The notes under the pieces: generated by a model
The model's input: only the letters and a program-made list of their open reading frames with translations
Database searches by the model: none
What the model was told of the DNA's origin: nothing
NCBI GenBank assembly: GCA_038874475.1
Contig: JAVZCJ010000010.1
Span: 1 to 45,388, forward strand
Source of the DNA: Nitrososphaerota archaeon
GTDB lineage: Archaea; Thermoproteota; Nitrososphaeria_A; Caldarchaeales; JAVZCJ01
Direction: 5' to 3'
Length of the DNA stretch: 45,388 nucleotides
Made by a program: the position numbers and the translations under genes
Shown: piece after piece, positions 1 through 8,119 of the stretch
How the letters are laid out: every line of letters begins with the position of its first letter
Numbering within the stretch: the first letter of the stretch is position 1

Positions 1-1456
1 ATTTAGTAGAATCATATTTTGTTTTTTCATAAGATGTTAAATATTCTTTATATGTTGATTTTTCTTCTATAGATTTTGTTTTCTCATATGTTTTATACTT
101 AGTATAGTAAGAAGTAAATGATTGAACTGATGTAGAGATTTCTTTACTCTGTCCAGTAATAGTATTAATTATTCGATTAAATATATCTAAAATAATCTTA
201 ATAATTGTTTTTATTATTTCAATAATTTTTATAATAATTTCTATAATTGGTTTAATAATATATTCTATGAATGGTTGTATAATGTATTTTAAAATTGGTT
301 CAATAACATATTTTGTAAAAGGTTTAATTATATATTCATTAATTGGTTCTATTATATATTTTATTATAGGATTAATGATATATTCTTTAATTGGAGTAAT
401 AATGTAACTATCAACAAGATTTTCTTCTTTCTTTGTAGAAGAAGTTGTTAATATTGAAGAAGTAGTTTTTATTTCAGTTCTTGTAGATGCTGTACCAATA
501 GATGTAGTTCTTAATGTAGATGTTTGTGTAGTTATTATAGAAGATGAAGATGCAGTTGTCGTTCTTAAGGGTGTAGTAGATATTGAAGTTGTTGCAACTA
601 CTCCAATTTTTCTATAATGAGCTATTATTTCTCCATAATTATTTTGAATAAATAAAATATTATTTGATTCATTATTTCGATAAACTAATTTTCCACCTGT
701 TATTTCCCAATGATCAAACTCATATCCTTCACTAGGTATATAATTTATAAAATACCTTTTATTTTTCAATAATTCTACAGAATTTGGTAAAGAATAATAT
801 TTATCATTAATATATATAATTCCAAGATCTTCACTATTATCATTTATACATATTGATCTTAATTTAAATTCATTATTTATTATAGGTGTATTATTCATCA
901 TTGGTAAATTTTCTACTTTAAGAATTACTGCAATTCCTCCTTTTGCTGTTCTATCAACTCTCATACTATCTAAATTTACAATAATATTTTGATTTTCTAT
1001 AGAATAATTATAAACATTTTTTCCATTATAATTCCATATTCTTGATTTATACTTCTTATTTATTTCATTAATTATCTCATCTTGTTTCATTCCTAGAAAA
1101 ACATCTTTTCCAATTTCTTTAGATATAGGATCATTATCATTAGTTACTTCTACTATTCCAATTAAAAATTGTGGATAATCTTTTGATGGAAATTCTATGG
1201 GATAAAATTGTGCAGGTTCTACTTTATCCATTTCAATTTTTACTTTTCCTGAACCATATTTACTACTGAAATAGAATGAGAATTCATCTTGTGGATAAAT
1301 TTTCTGTGAATAATTCTTTTTATTTTCTATAATATTAGAATTAGAATATGCATTTATTGTTAATGGAGCAATATTTTCAAAAAAGAAAAGAAATATAAAC
1401 AATATTGAAATTGTATCTTTTATTATTCTATTTTTAAAGATTTTAAATATTTTCAT
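1..1456 (-). CDS. Large secreted surface protein with Ile-rich octapeptide repeats (partial, C-terminus off the left edge)
   Basis: The frame is open from ATG at 1456 to base 1, giving at least 485 residues and no stop in the window. The N-terminus has a Sec-type signal: a basic start, a Phe/Leu/Ile core, and a likely cut after the INA near residue 36. Residues about 235-290 resemble the InlB B-repeat/'bacterial repeat' fold, with a GYEFDHW core and IIAHY ending. A Ser/Thr-rich linker follows (about 292-345). From residue 351 there are seven tandem octapeptides of consensus Y-I-I-x-P-I-x-E/K, then an Ile/Lys-rich stretch and a Thr/Tyr/Lys-rich region. GGAGG lies about 10 nt before the ATG, and the pilin-like gene ends 3 bp upstream, so it is the last visible gene of a surface operon. 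The role is unknown; cell-surface structure or adhesion is inferred. Confidence 0.8.
   Translation of the reverse strand, partial: MKIFKIFKNRIIKDTISILFIFLFFFENIAPLTINAYSNSNIIENKKNYSQKIYPQDEFSFYFSSKYGSGKVKIEMDKVEPAQFYPIEFPSKDYPQFLIGIVEVTNDNDPISKEIGKDVFLGMKQDEIINEINKKYKSRIWNYNGKNVYNYSIENQNIIVNLDSMRVDRTAKGGIAVILKVENLPMMNNTPIINNEFKLRSICINDNSEDLGIIYINDKYYSLPNSVELLKNKRYFINYIPSEGYEFDHWEITGGKLVYRNNESNNILFIQNNYGEIIAHYRKIGVVATTSISTTPLRTTTASSSSIITTQTSTLRTTSIGTASTRTEIKTTSSILTTSSTKKEENLVDSYIITPIKEYIINPIIKYIIEPINEYIIKPFTKYVIEPILKYIIQPFIEYIIKPIIEIIIKIIEIIKTIIKIILDIFNRIINTITGQSKEISTSVQSFTSYYTKYKTYEKTKSIEEKSTYKEYLTSYEKTKYDSTK
239..406 (-). repeat. Seven tandem 24-bp units encoding octapeptides YIIxPIxE/K
   Basis: Read on the minus strand from 406, the codons give YIITPIKE, YIINPIIK, YIIEPINE, YIIKPFTK, YVIEPILK, YIIQPFIE and YIIKPIIE in direct succession. 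Tyr, the Ile pair and Pro are fixed in register, while the residue before Pro and the last two vary. The pattern then fades into an Ile/Lys-rich tail without proline. Synonymous codons differ between units, which suggests an old repeat under selection rather than a recent slippage event. Confidence 0.9.
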
Positions 1457-1459
1457 TTT

Positions 1460-1945
1460 TCATTCCTCCAAAATAAGAGAAACATGGTATTCTCCTCCAT
1501 TAACTGTATATATTGTAATGTGAATTTTCTGGCCAACGGATACTGCATATGGTGGAATACCTATACCTACGCCTCCACGTTCTCCAGGTCTTACATCAAT
1601 GAATGTTTCTTCATTTAATGGATCTAATTCTGCACCTGTTCTTACATTTCCTAAAATAACTCTTGTATCAGGAGCAATTTCTTTAAATGGTTTACCATTT
1701 ATGTATACATTACATACTCTAACAGTTGCACTTCCAATATTTTTAAAATCAATAGCTATGAAGAAGCGATCATGAAAGCTTCTTGAACTCCATACATCTA
1801 TAATTTCTATTTTCTCATTTACCATAAATTTTCCAATAATCCCAGATGACCACGTAACAAATGCAATTGTAATGATTAAACATATTGAAATTAAAATAAT
1901 TGTAGCTTTTACTATACTTATTCCTTTATTATTTCTTAATTTCAT
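1460..1945 (-). CDS. Archaeal type IV pilin-like protein (class III signal peptide)
   Basis: This 161-residue protein starts with a short basic leader ending in K-G, then an uninterrupted hydrophobic stretch (about residues 10-33) opening ISIVKATIILISI. That matches archaeal pilin/archaellin N-termini, which are cut after Gly by the PibD/FlaK peptidase and use the hydrophobic helix for filament assembly or membrane anchoring. The rest is beta-rich with no known catalytic motif. Its ATG overlaps the upstream gene's stop as ATGA, so the two are translationally coupled. It is probably a minor pilin or pilin-like anchor of a surface structure built with its two neighbours. The pilin N-terminus is clear; the specific role is not. 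Confidence 0.75.
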   Translation of the reverse strand: MKLRNNKGISIVKATIILISICLIITIAFVTWSSGIIGKFMVNEKIEIIDVWSSRSFHDRFFIAIDFKNIGSATVRVCNVYINGKPFKEIAPDTRVILGNVRTGAELDPLNEETFIDVRPGERGGVGIGIPPYAVSVGQKIHITIYTVNGGEYHVSLILEE

Positions 1946-3090
1946 ATTTCTCTCCTTTTAAAAAGAATATAATACAATAAGAAAGTAATCATGATTACAA
2001 TAATGAAAAGAAATATTGGAATAGTATATTGTTCTATTTTAAATTCTTCTTTAGGAATTTCTTTTTTAGTTTCTTTAAATGTTTGATTTGTTTTTGTTGT
2101 TTCTTTTAATGTTTGAGATTTTTGATTTGTTTTTGTTCCTAATATTATTGTAGTTTTTCCAATTATCATTACTGTTTTAGGTTCTCCAATTTCTGAACTT
2201 TCTTTCACTTTAATTGTTGTTGTTATCAATTTAGATGATAATGTTTTAGTTTCAGTAATTGTTTCATTAAGATATTCAAAAGTATAAGTTTCAGTAGTTG
2301 TGTATGTTGTAGGAACATAAGTTGTGAATGTTCTTGAAATATCATATAGAACAGAAGTATCAAATTCACCATTTACATAAATATAAAACCAATAACTTCC
2401 TTCTGGTAATATTCCTAAACTATAATTGTATTCTTTAATCACAGTTCTTTCAGGAATTTCATCTTCCCATTCTTCTATTCCAATAAGAATTTCAAAAATT
2501 TTCTTATCTTCAATTAATATTGGATCTAAACAAAAAATTTTTTTAGGAATTAAATTTGAACATACTTCAATTTTTAAAATCCATTCTTCTCCATTCCAAA
2601 AAAGATATGGAAATGTTTCAATTATTGGAGGAGTATTCTCTCTATTAATTGTAAAATTTTTAATATAGGTTTTATTATTAACATTTAAAATAAAAGAATA
2701 TTCCCCTTCTTTAAGATAATAATATTTTCCTCCTTCAAATAAAAAAAGATCATAACATCTACATAATTCTAAAGAATTATTTTCAGTATAATGATACCAT
2801 GGTGAATCCTCAATGTTTCCAATTTTTTCTCCAAATTCTATTGAAACATTTAAATAGAAAATATTTCCTTCTCTATAAAGTCTACTAGAATGAATACTTG
2901 TTACATTAGGTATTGTATGAATTATAATTTCTGCATACCATCCAACGTTTACATCTGGATGAATTTTAATCTCTACATTTAAAATTTTAGAATCATTTTC
3001 AATACAATTTATTAGAATAATATTAAAATAAAATGAAATAAAAAATAATAAAATTATAAATAAAGAGGGGGATTTAATATATTTTAACAA
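1942..3090 (-). CDS. Secreted, C-terminally membrane-anchored protein with Thr-rich stalk
   Basis: The 382-residue product has an N-terminal signal sequence, a beta-rich ectodomain (about 35-250) with several N-x-S/T sequons, a Thr-rich stalk (about 250-345) and one C-terminal transmembrane helix (about 353-377) ending in a basic KRRE tail. The organisation is that of an archaeal surface protein displayed on the outer face of the membrane. The start is TTG at 3090, supported by GAGGG five or so bases upstream; there is no better ATG. It is the first gene of a minus-strand operon with the pilin-like and repeat proteins. I recognise no enzyme family. Confidence 0.75.
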   Translation of the reverse strand: MLKYIKSPSLFIILLFFISFYFNIILINCIENDSKILNVEIKIHPDVNVGWYAEIIIHTIPNVTSIHSSRLYREGNIFYLNVSIEFGEKIGNIEDSPWYHYTENNSLELCRCYDLFLFEGGKYYYLKEGEYSFILNVNNKTYIKNFTINRENTPPIIETFPYLFWNGEEWILKIEVCSNLIPKKIFCLDPILIEDKKIFEILIGIEEWEDEIPERTVIKEYNYSLGILPEGSYWFYIYVNGEFDTSVLYDISRTFTTYVPTTYTTTETYTFEYLNETITETKTLSSKLITTTIKVKESSEIGEPKTVMIIGKTTIILGTKTNQKSQTLKETTKTNQTFKETKKEIPKEEFKIEQYTIPIFLFIIVIMITFLLYYILFKRREI

Positions 3091-3130
3091 ATAAAACCCT
3101 CTTTTTTATTAATAAATATATGTAAAAAGA

Positions 3131-3138
3131 TATATAAA
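3131..3138 (-). promoter_or_regulatory. Probable TATA box of the surface-protein operon
   Basis: On the minus strand this reads TTTATATA, about 40 bp upstream of the TTG start at 3090, and is followed by an A/T-rich leader ending in a GAGGG ribosome binding site. Position and sequence fit an archaeal TATA box. The background is so AT-rich that confidence stays moderate. Confidence 0.45.
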
Positions 3139-3332
3139 TTTATAGAAAATAAAATAAAAAACTTAAGATTCTTCATTTTCTTCCTTTTTAAGAAATTATA
3201 GAATGATTATTAAGCACCTTTAATTTTAATAGATAAAAATATTACTAAAGAAATTCTTTATGAAATTTATATTGAAAATAAAATTTATAGAAAATTCAAC
3301 TAGATATATTATTTGGATTGAAGATTAAAAAT

Positions 3333-3557
3333 TTATATTTCAATTTCTTCTTTACTTGTTTTAATTCTTTCTCTTATTTTAGGATTAACATTTTCAATTG
3401 TTTTTAAAAGATATTCTAATTTTTCAATATTTAATAATTTTCTAAATTCTTTTAAATCTTCTAAATTTCTTAATATCAATCCTCTTTTCTTAGTTGGATT
3501 TCCAAATTCATCTATTTGATTTAATTCTATAATTATTTTTGAAGGTTTATTTTTATA
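3333..3557 (-). pseudogene. Decayed small ORF, about 75 codons, no start codon
   Basis: The minus strand holds an open frame that reads like real protein (for example ELNQIDEFGNPTKKRGL), ends at TAA 3333-3335 and is blocked upstream by TAA at 3558-3560. There is no ATG, GTG or TTG in frame. Just upstream, a different frame also looks coding, so a frameshift near 3558-3565 is likely. It lies directly downstream of the methyltransferase gene on the same strand. I do not recognise the family. The rest of 3107-3610 shows only AT-rich DNA and the promoter noted separately. Confidence 0.5.
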
Positions 3558-3610
3558 TTAAGGAATTTAAAAATAGATTATTAAATTTAATTATTTCTAC
3601 TCCTTTAACT

Positions 3611-6600
3611 TTACCCAAATTTATTTGAAGTATGATCATGATCTAAAGTTATTTGATTATCATTTGTTTTAAATTCTTTTAAAATTCTTTGTACAATTTC
3701 ATCAATTTCCTTTAATTCGTCTTTTATATATTCTCTAATTTCTTTTCTTATTCTCGTAATGTATTGTGGTTTTAGATAAACTATGTTTTTATATTCTCTT
3801 TCTAAAATCTCTTCTAATTTCTTTTGGGCTTTTTTACTCGCTAATTTTCCTAATGTTGCTAACCGTATATGAAGTTCATTTTTTGCATCAAACTTTGGTA
3901 TTGGAAGTTCTAAAACTTTCTTTTGTATACCTCGTTCTCCAAATAGCCCCTTTGCTTGCATTGGTTTAATTATTTTGTTGATAGTGGAAGAATTAAAGAT
4001 GGAGGCTAAATAGAAAGGTTCATTTTCATCATTATTTTCATAATATAAAATTCCATCATCGAAAATTATTTTTCCATCATGATTTTTTGAAGATATAACA
4101 CTTGCCACTAAATCTTTCCCTATTCTGTTATAAACAACTTTAAATTTTTTCTTTGGATTTTGTCTTGTAATACCAGACGCATAATTTAATCTTTCATAAA
4201 TATCAAGTTTTTGTCGCTTTTCACCTCTTAATTTATTCCATGTTGTCTCTGCTTTCTCCAACCATTTACTCAATAAAGGATACTTTTTTATAGCTTCATC
4301 CTTTTTAATAATTATAAAGCTACTATTAGAAATTATAATGGGTAATACAGCTAATGTAGCGAAGTAAGAAAATGGAAATAAGGTCGAACTTGAACAAATT
4401 TCGTATAAAAATTCTCTTTCTACATTACCCTCAAAAATTATACCTTTCCAAGGTGGTTTTGAATTTTGTGAAACATATAAATTAGTTTTAACATAAGGTT
4501 TTCTATAATCAAAGCCAAGTTCTGTAGTAATTATGTCTACTTGCCAAAATGGTCCGGGAACTATAGATGCTCCCTGATAAAATTTTTCATAATACCAACT
4601 TTTACCGACAAACTCTATTTTTTCATATGAAAGGAAGTCTCTTTTTCCAATTTTTGATAGAAAAACTTTACTTTCTTTTATTATTAATTTAGTTAAAGCT
4701 TTTGAATAATTTTCGTTCTTTCTTTCTAAAGTTCCCTCAATAATTTTTACATTAATAGGAAATTCTATTTTGTGATTCTTTTTTGCGAAAATTACGCATG
4801 ATGGCACATTAAATAAAGGACTTACATTTTCTAAGTCAATAATTTGAAGAAATTTAAACTTTACTCTTTTAAATAAACCGTTTCTGAAATTTGAATGCTG
4901 ATCACCTGAAAAAATACTTCTTGGTAATATAAATGCTATTGTTCCCTTATCTTTAAGATAAAGTTCCGAGCATCTAACAAAAAATAAAGTTGCGATCTCC
5001 ATGTGTGTTATTAATTCAGCTGAAGTTGTTAATGCGTATTCAGTTTTGATTTGTTTTTTAAGGAATTCTTGGTATTTCACATTCTTTATGGCATTAAAGA
5101 CAACCCAAGGAGGATTGCCAGCAATTAAATCGAACCTTCTATAAGTAAAATCTATTGGTTTATGTTTATTCTTAAGAATATAACACCAAATAGTATCTTT
5201 ATTTTTGCTGATTATCTTATTAGCAAAGATTCTGATATTCTGTGTTAAAATATCAATATATTTTTTAACATCTTTACTTATTCCTATATATTCATATAAA
5301 AAATCTTCTATTCTTTCTTTATAGAGTTTGCCAGTGCTTATAAATTCTAAACTTAAATCTTTAATTAAATCGATTAATAAATCAATTTCTTCTGGATCTA
5401 ACAATTTTTTCTCTATAAAATCACAAGGTAGTAAAAAGAAAGTTTCATCATCAATTGTTGGAATTTTGTAAATTTTCACTCCTTCATACTCATCTTTATT
5501 TTCATCAATAAGCCTAATAGAATCTGCCATATAAATTGGTAATACAACTTCACGTCTTTCAGTTTTAAGTAAGTCATCACCAAGTGCTAATAGATAGTTC
5601 GTTTTAGCAACTAAAACTGCTAAAGGGTGAATATCAATACCTTTAACATTTTCCAAAATATGGTATAGCAAGTCGACCTTGTTCATTTTATTCTTTAAAA
5701 ACTCCTTTTTAAGCCTTATTGCAATAAATAGGAAAGTCCCAGAGCCACACGCTGGATCTAGAAGACTAGCTTCAGGATTTTCTTTTAATAAATCTCTTAA
5801 AATGTACTCTACCAGCCAATCTGGTGTGTAAACTTCACCTAAATCATGCCTTTCTTTCTGATCTAAAAGATTCTCATATAGCCCTTTTAAAATATCTTCA
5901 TTAAGCTTTGTTAAGTCATACTTAACTAAGACATCTAGAATACTTTTTGCTATTTTTGTTCCTGTTTCTTTAGCAGGATCTCTAATGATCCAGCTAAAGA
6001 AGTCTTCTTCAAAAAAGTTTTTTATTTGCCATCTTTCAAATACTTTACCACTTAAAATATCTAATATTGTTTTGTCTTCTATTGGAATTTCTCCTTTAGA
6101 AAAAAAGCTATAAACCATTAACTTTGATAGCATAGAAAGATAAGTATGTTTAATAAAGAAATCTATATTTTCTATGGTACTACCATAAGCTATACTTAAA
6201 TATTTACTCCATTCAGAGAATAACGTTTCAAATATTTCTCTATTTTCTTTTTTAAATTTCTCAACAGTTTTTTTCATTTCATTAAAAGCATTTATATAAA
6301 AAGCCGTACCAACACCAAATACATGTTTAAATTCCTCAGTTGTTGGAATACGCATTTCTTTAGAAAGAAACGTTATATCAAGCCATCGTAAAATTTCTTC
6401 TGATTTACTTTTCTCCATATTAAATTTTTCAATTGGTATTAGCTCAACATCTTCTTCTCTTATCTCTTCTTCTTTTGTTGTATCTGGTCTATAAACATAG
6501 AAATCTATACCATCTGTAGCAACTGCGATATAATTAATTTTTTTCTTAAGTTCTTTTAGTTCATTATTCCATAGAATAGAAACATATCTTTTTAGTTGCT

Positions 6601-6871
6601 CCTCTGCTCTTTGTTTCATTCTCTTTATATCGCTTTCAAATTCAATTATAACATTGCCTAAAAGACTATCAATTTTACCTCTAGCTATAATCGTTTTTGT
6701 TTTAAAACTTACATATTTTTCTATTTCTGGAAATAAGCTTTCAATATAACCTATATTTAAACCAGGAAATATATTTCCCATTAATGTTAAAAATAAGTGG
6801 GTTTTAGCTCTTTCTGAACTAACCTCTTTAACTTTCTGAATATAGTTTAATAATTCTTTTTCTAAATCCAT
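3611..6871 (-). CDS. Type IIG-like restriction enzyme: adenine-specific DNA methyltransferase with N-terminal nuclease-like domain
   Basis: This 1086-residue protein combines a PD-(D/E)XK-like N-terminus (about 45-125; Asp68 in KIDSLLG and the IEFESD strand at 76-81, with the usual Lys apparently replaced) with an Eco57I-type N6-adenine methyltransferase. The core shows GEVYTPDWLV (345-354), SAM motif I LDPACGSGTFLF (371-382) and catalytic motif IV NPPW (586-589). The long C-terminal half would hold the target-recognition domain. Such fusions cut and modify foreign DNA as one polypeptide. It stands alone on the minus strand, with its TATA box (6896-6905) about 25 bp before the ATG, implying a very short leader. 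Nuclease activity is uncertain because the active-site Lys is not obvious. Orphan methyltransferase or BREX/PglX-like roles are alternatives. Confidence 0.82.
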   Translation of the reverse strand: MDLEKELLNYIQKVKEVSSERAKTHLFLTLMGNIFPGLNIGYIESLFPEIEKYVSFKTKTIIARGKIDSLLGNVIIEFESDIKRMKQRAEEQLKRYVSILWNNELKELKKKINYIAVATDGIDFYVYRPDTTKEEEIREEDVELIPIEKFNMEKSKSEEILRWLDITFLSKEMRIPTTEEFKHVFGVGTAFYINAFNEMKKTVEKFKKENREIFETLFSEWSKYLSIAYGSTIENIDFFIKHTYLSMLSKLMVYSFFSKGEIPIEDKTILDILSGKVFERWQIKNFFEEDFFSWIIRDPAKETGTKIAKSILDVLVKYDLTKLNEDILKGLYENLLDQKERHDLGEVYTPDWLVEYILRDLLKENPEASLLDPACGSGTFLFIAIRLKKEFLKNKMNKVDLLYHILENVKGIDIHPLAVLVAKTNYLLALGDDLLKTERREVVLPIYMADSIRLIDENKDEYEGVKIYKIPTIDDETFFLLPCDFIEKKLLDPEEIDLLIDLIKDLSLEFISTGKLYKERIEDFLYEYIGISKDVKKYIDILTQNIRIFANKIISKNKDTIWCYILKNKHKPIDFTYRRFDLIAGNPPWVVFNAIKNVKYQEFLKKQIKTEYALTTSAELITHMEIATLFFVRCSELYLKDKGTIAFILPRSIFSGDQHSNFRNGLFKRVKFKFLQIIDLENVSPLFNVPSCVIFAKKNHKIEFPINVKIIEGTLERKNENYSKALTKLIIKESKVFLSKIGKRDFLSYEKIEFVGKSWYYEKFYQGASIVPGPFWQVDIITTELGFDYRKPYVKTNLYVSQNSKPPWKGIIFEGNVEREFLYEICSSSTLFPFSYFATLAVLPIIISNSSFIIIKKDEAIKKYPLLSKWLEKAETTWNKLRGEKRQKLDIYERLNYASGITRQNPKKKFKVVYNRIGKDLVASVISSKNHDGKIIFDDGILYYENNDENEPFYLASIFNSSTINKIIKPMQAKGLFGERGIQKKVLELPIPKFDAKNELHIRLATLGKLASKKAQKKLEEILEREYKNIVYLKPQYITRIRKEIREYIKDELKEIDEIVQRILKEFKTNDNQITLDHDHTSNKFG

Positions 6872-6916
6872 AGTACGCTTTATTTATATTCATAAACTTA
6901 TATAAAAATTTAGACA

Positions 6917-6929
6917 TTCTGTAACAGAA
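6917..6929. promoter_or_regulatory. 13-bp palindrome between divergent promoters (candidate operator)
   Basis: The sequence TTCTGTAACAGAA is a perfect dyad with 6-bp arms and a 1-bp centre. It sits in the 127-bp gap between the divergent methyltransferase and HEPN-like genes, close to the minus-strand TATA (6896-6905) and upstream of the plus-strand TATA (about 6957-6965). A shared regulator is inferred; none is encoded next door. Confidence 0.4.
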
Positions 6930-6998
6930 AACTTCTTTTAATTAAAAAATATAACCATTTATATGAGTATTTTTATTTAGAAATTATCAAGATAAAAA

Positions 6999-7898
6999 AT
7001 GAACATAAGTCAAAGTAATGAAGTAAATGAAAGATTAAGATTTTGTAGAGCTTTAAATATTTTTTCACGCGCATTAACTTTTTATGTTATAGGAAAAAAA
7101 GAAGTTGATGGAAATAATCTTTTCTCAGCATCGGTTAATCTATATTATTCTATTTTTCATATAAGCGTGGCTTCTTTATTATTACATCCAAGTTATTCAT
7201 TTAAAAAAGAAAAATTTTATTTGCTTCCTAATGAAGAAATTCCTTTTAAAAAGGCAAGACTAGAAGTACGACATAGTGAAGTTGAAAAGAAGTTAAAAGA
7301 AATAAGAGAAGACCATCGCTTTCTTAATAAACTATATGATATTTTTGATGATGCTAAAGAGCTGAGAGAACTAGCATCTTATGGCCCATATGTTAAGTTA
7401 TATGCTGCTGAAGATATTCCATCTGAAGGAGTTCTTTCAAAACGATGGATTTTTATTAACACGTATCCAATAGCTCTTAAAGAATTAAAAGATATTTCAA
7501 AAACTAAACCAAGACCATTTAAACCTGTAAGGGAAAGAATAGAAAATGAAGTAAAGAAGACATATGATTTAATTAAATCTTTCTCAGAATATTTTAAGGA
7601 AATGCTAAATAAATATTTAAATAATTATATTCAAAAAGATAGAGATTTGATAGCTAAAATATTTTTTCTCTCTTGGTGTTACGAAATCCCTATCTATATA
7701 AGACATTATGTGTCAAAGGATGTATATGATGAAGTAATTAAATTAGCTAAAGATTTTTGTAATGAAGTTAGTGAAGAGTACCTTGATACATTTGAAAAAG
7801 CATATTCTTCTAAGGGATATAAAGAAATTCTAAAAGTTTGCGAAGAGGGGGGCATCATTGAACATAAAATGGCTTTTGAAGAGAAACAGAGAATTTAA
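6999..7898 (+). CDS. HEPN-like uncharacterised protein in defence island
   Basis: This 299-residue, mostly helical protein has an N-terminal half (about 12-65) resembling HEPN-fold proteins: an amphipathic helix, then SVNLYYSIFHISVASLLL, recalling the 'YYAxFHxAxALL' helix of that family. R87-x4-H92 fits the RX4-6H motif of HEPN RNases, although I cannot confirm its place in the fold. HEPN proteins often act as RNA-cutting toxins or defence effectors. The gene is divergent from the type IIG-like gene and shares its promoter region; its TATA-like TTTATATGAG (about 6957) is 40 bp before the ATG. An overlapping small ORF follows (7858). The function is unproven and the HEPN call is by pattern only. 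Confidence 0.5.
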   Translation: MNISQSNEVNERLRFCRALNIFSRALTFYVIGKKEVDGNNLFSASVNLYYSIFHISVASLLLHPSYSFKKEKFYLLPNEEIPFKKARLEVRHSEVEKKLKEIREDHRFLNKLYDIFDDAKELRELASYGPYVKLYAAEDIPSEGVLSKRWIFINTYPIALKELKDISKTKPRPFKPVRERIENEVKKTYDLIKSFSEYFKEMLNKYLNNYIQKDRDLIAKIFFLSWCYEIPIYIRHYVSKDVYDEVIKLAKDFCNEVSEEYLDTFEKAYSSKGYKEILKVCEEGGIIEHKMAFEEKQRI

Positions 7899-8013
7899 GC
7901 TTTATCTTCTTACACATAAAACTAAAAGTTTTAAAACAATAGTAATAAAAGAAGAAGTTGAATCATTAAGTGAAGATTTTAGAAAAAGAAAAAACAAATA
8001 TACATGTAAATAA
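7858..8013 (+). CDS. Possible 51-residue overlapping ORF (or frameshifted tail of the HEPN-like gene)
   Basis: A +1-frame ORF starts at TTG 7858, with GAGGGGGG just upstream, and ends at TAA 8011-8013. It overlaps the end of the HEPN-like gene by 41 bp. The product is basic and reads plausibly (LKRNREFKLYLLTHK near the start, then EEVESLSEDFRKRK). It could be a translationally coupled small protein, or the original C-terminus of the 299-residue protein separated by a frameshift. I recognise no family. Confidence 0.35.
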   Translation: MNIKWLLKRNREFKLYLLTHKTKSFKTIVIKEEVESLSEDFRKRKNKYTCK

Positions 8014-8119
8014 TTATCTAGTTTAATAATAAAACTCTATTTAAATTTTTAATCCAATTTTATTATAAGTTTCTTAACCTTAATGATACGAAGCTAATTT
8101 TATGAGACATTATTTTTCA

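Noticed and set aside
3766-3969. Plus-strand ORF inside the methyltransferase gene
   Set aside because: It is an antisense shadow of a clearly coding frame, with no ribosome binding site or family features.
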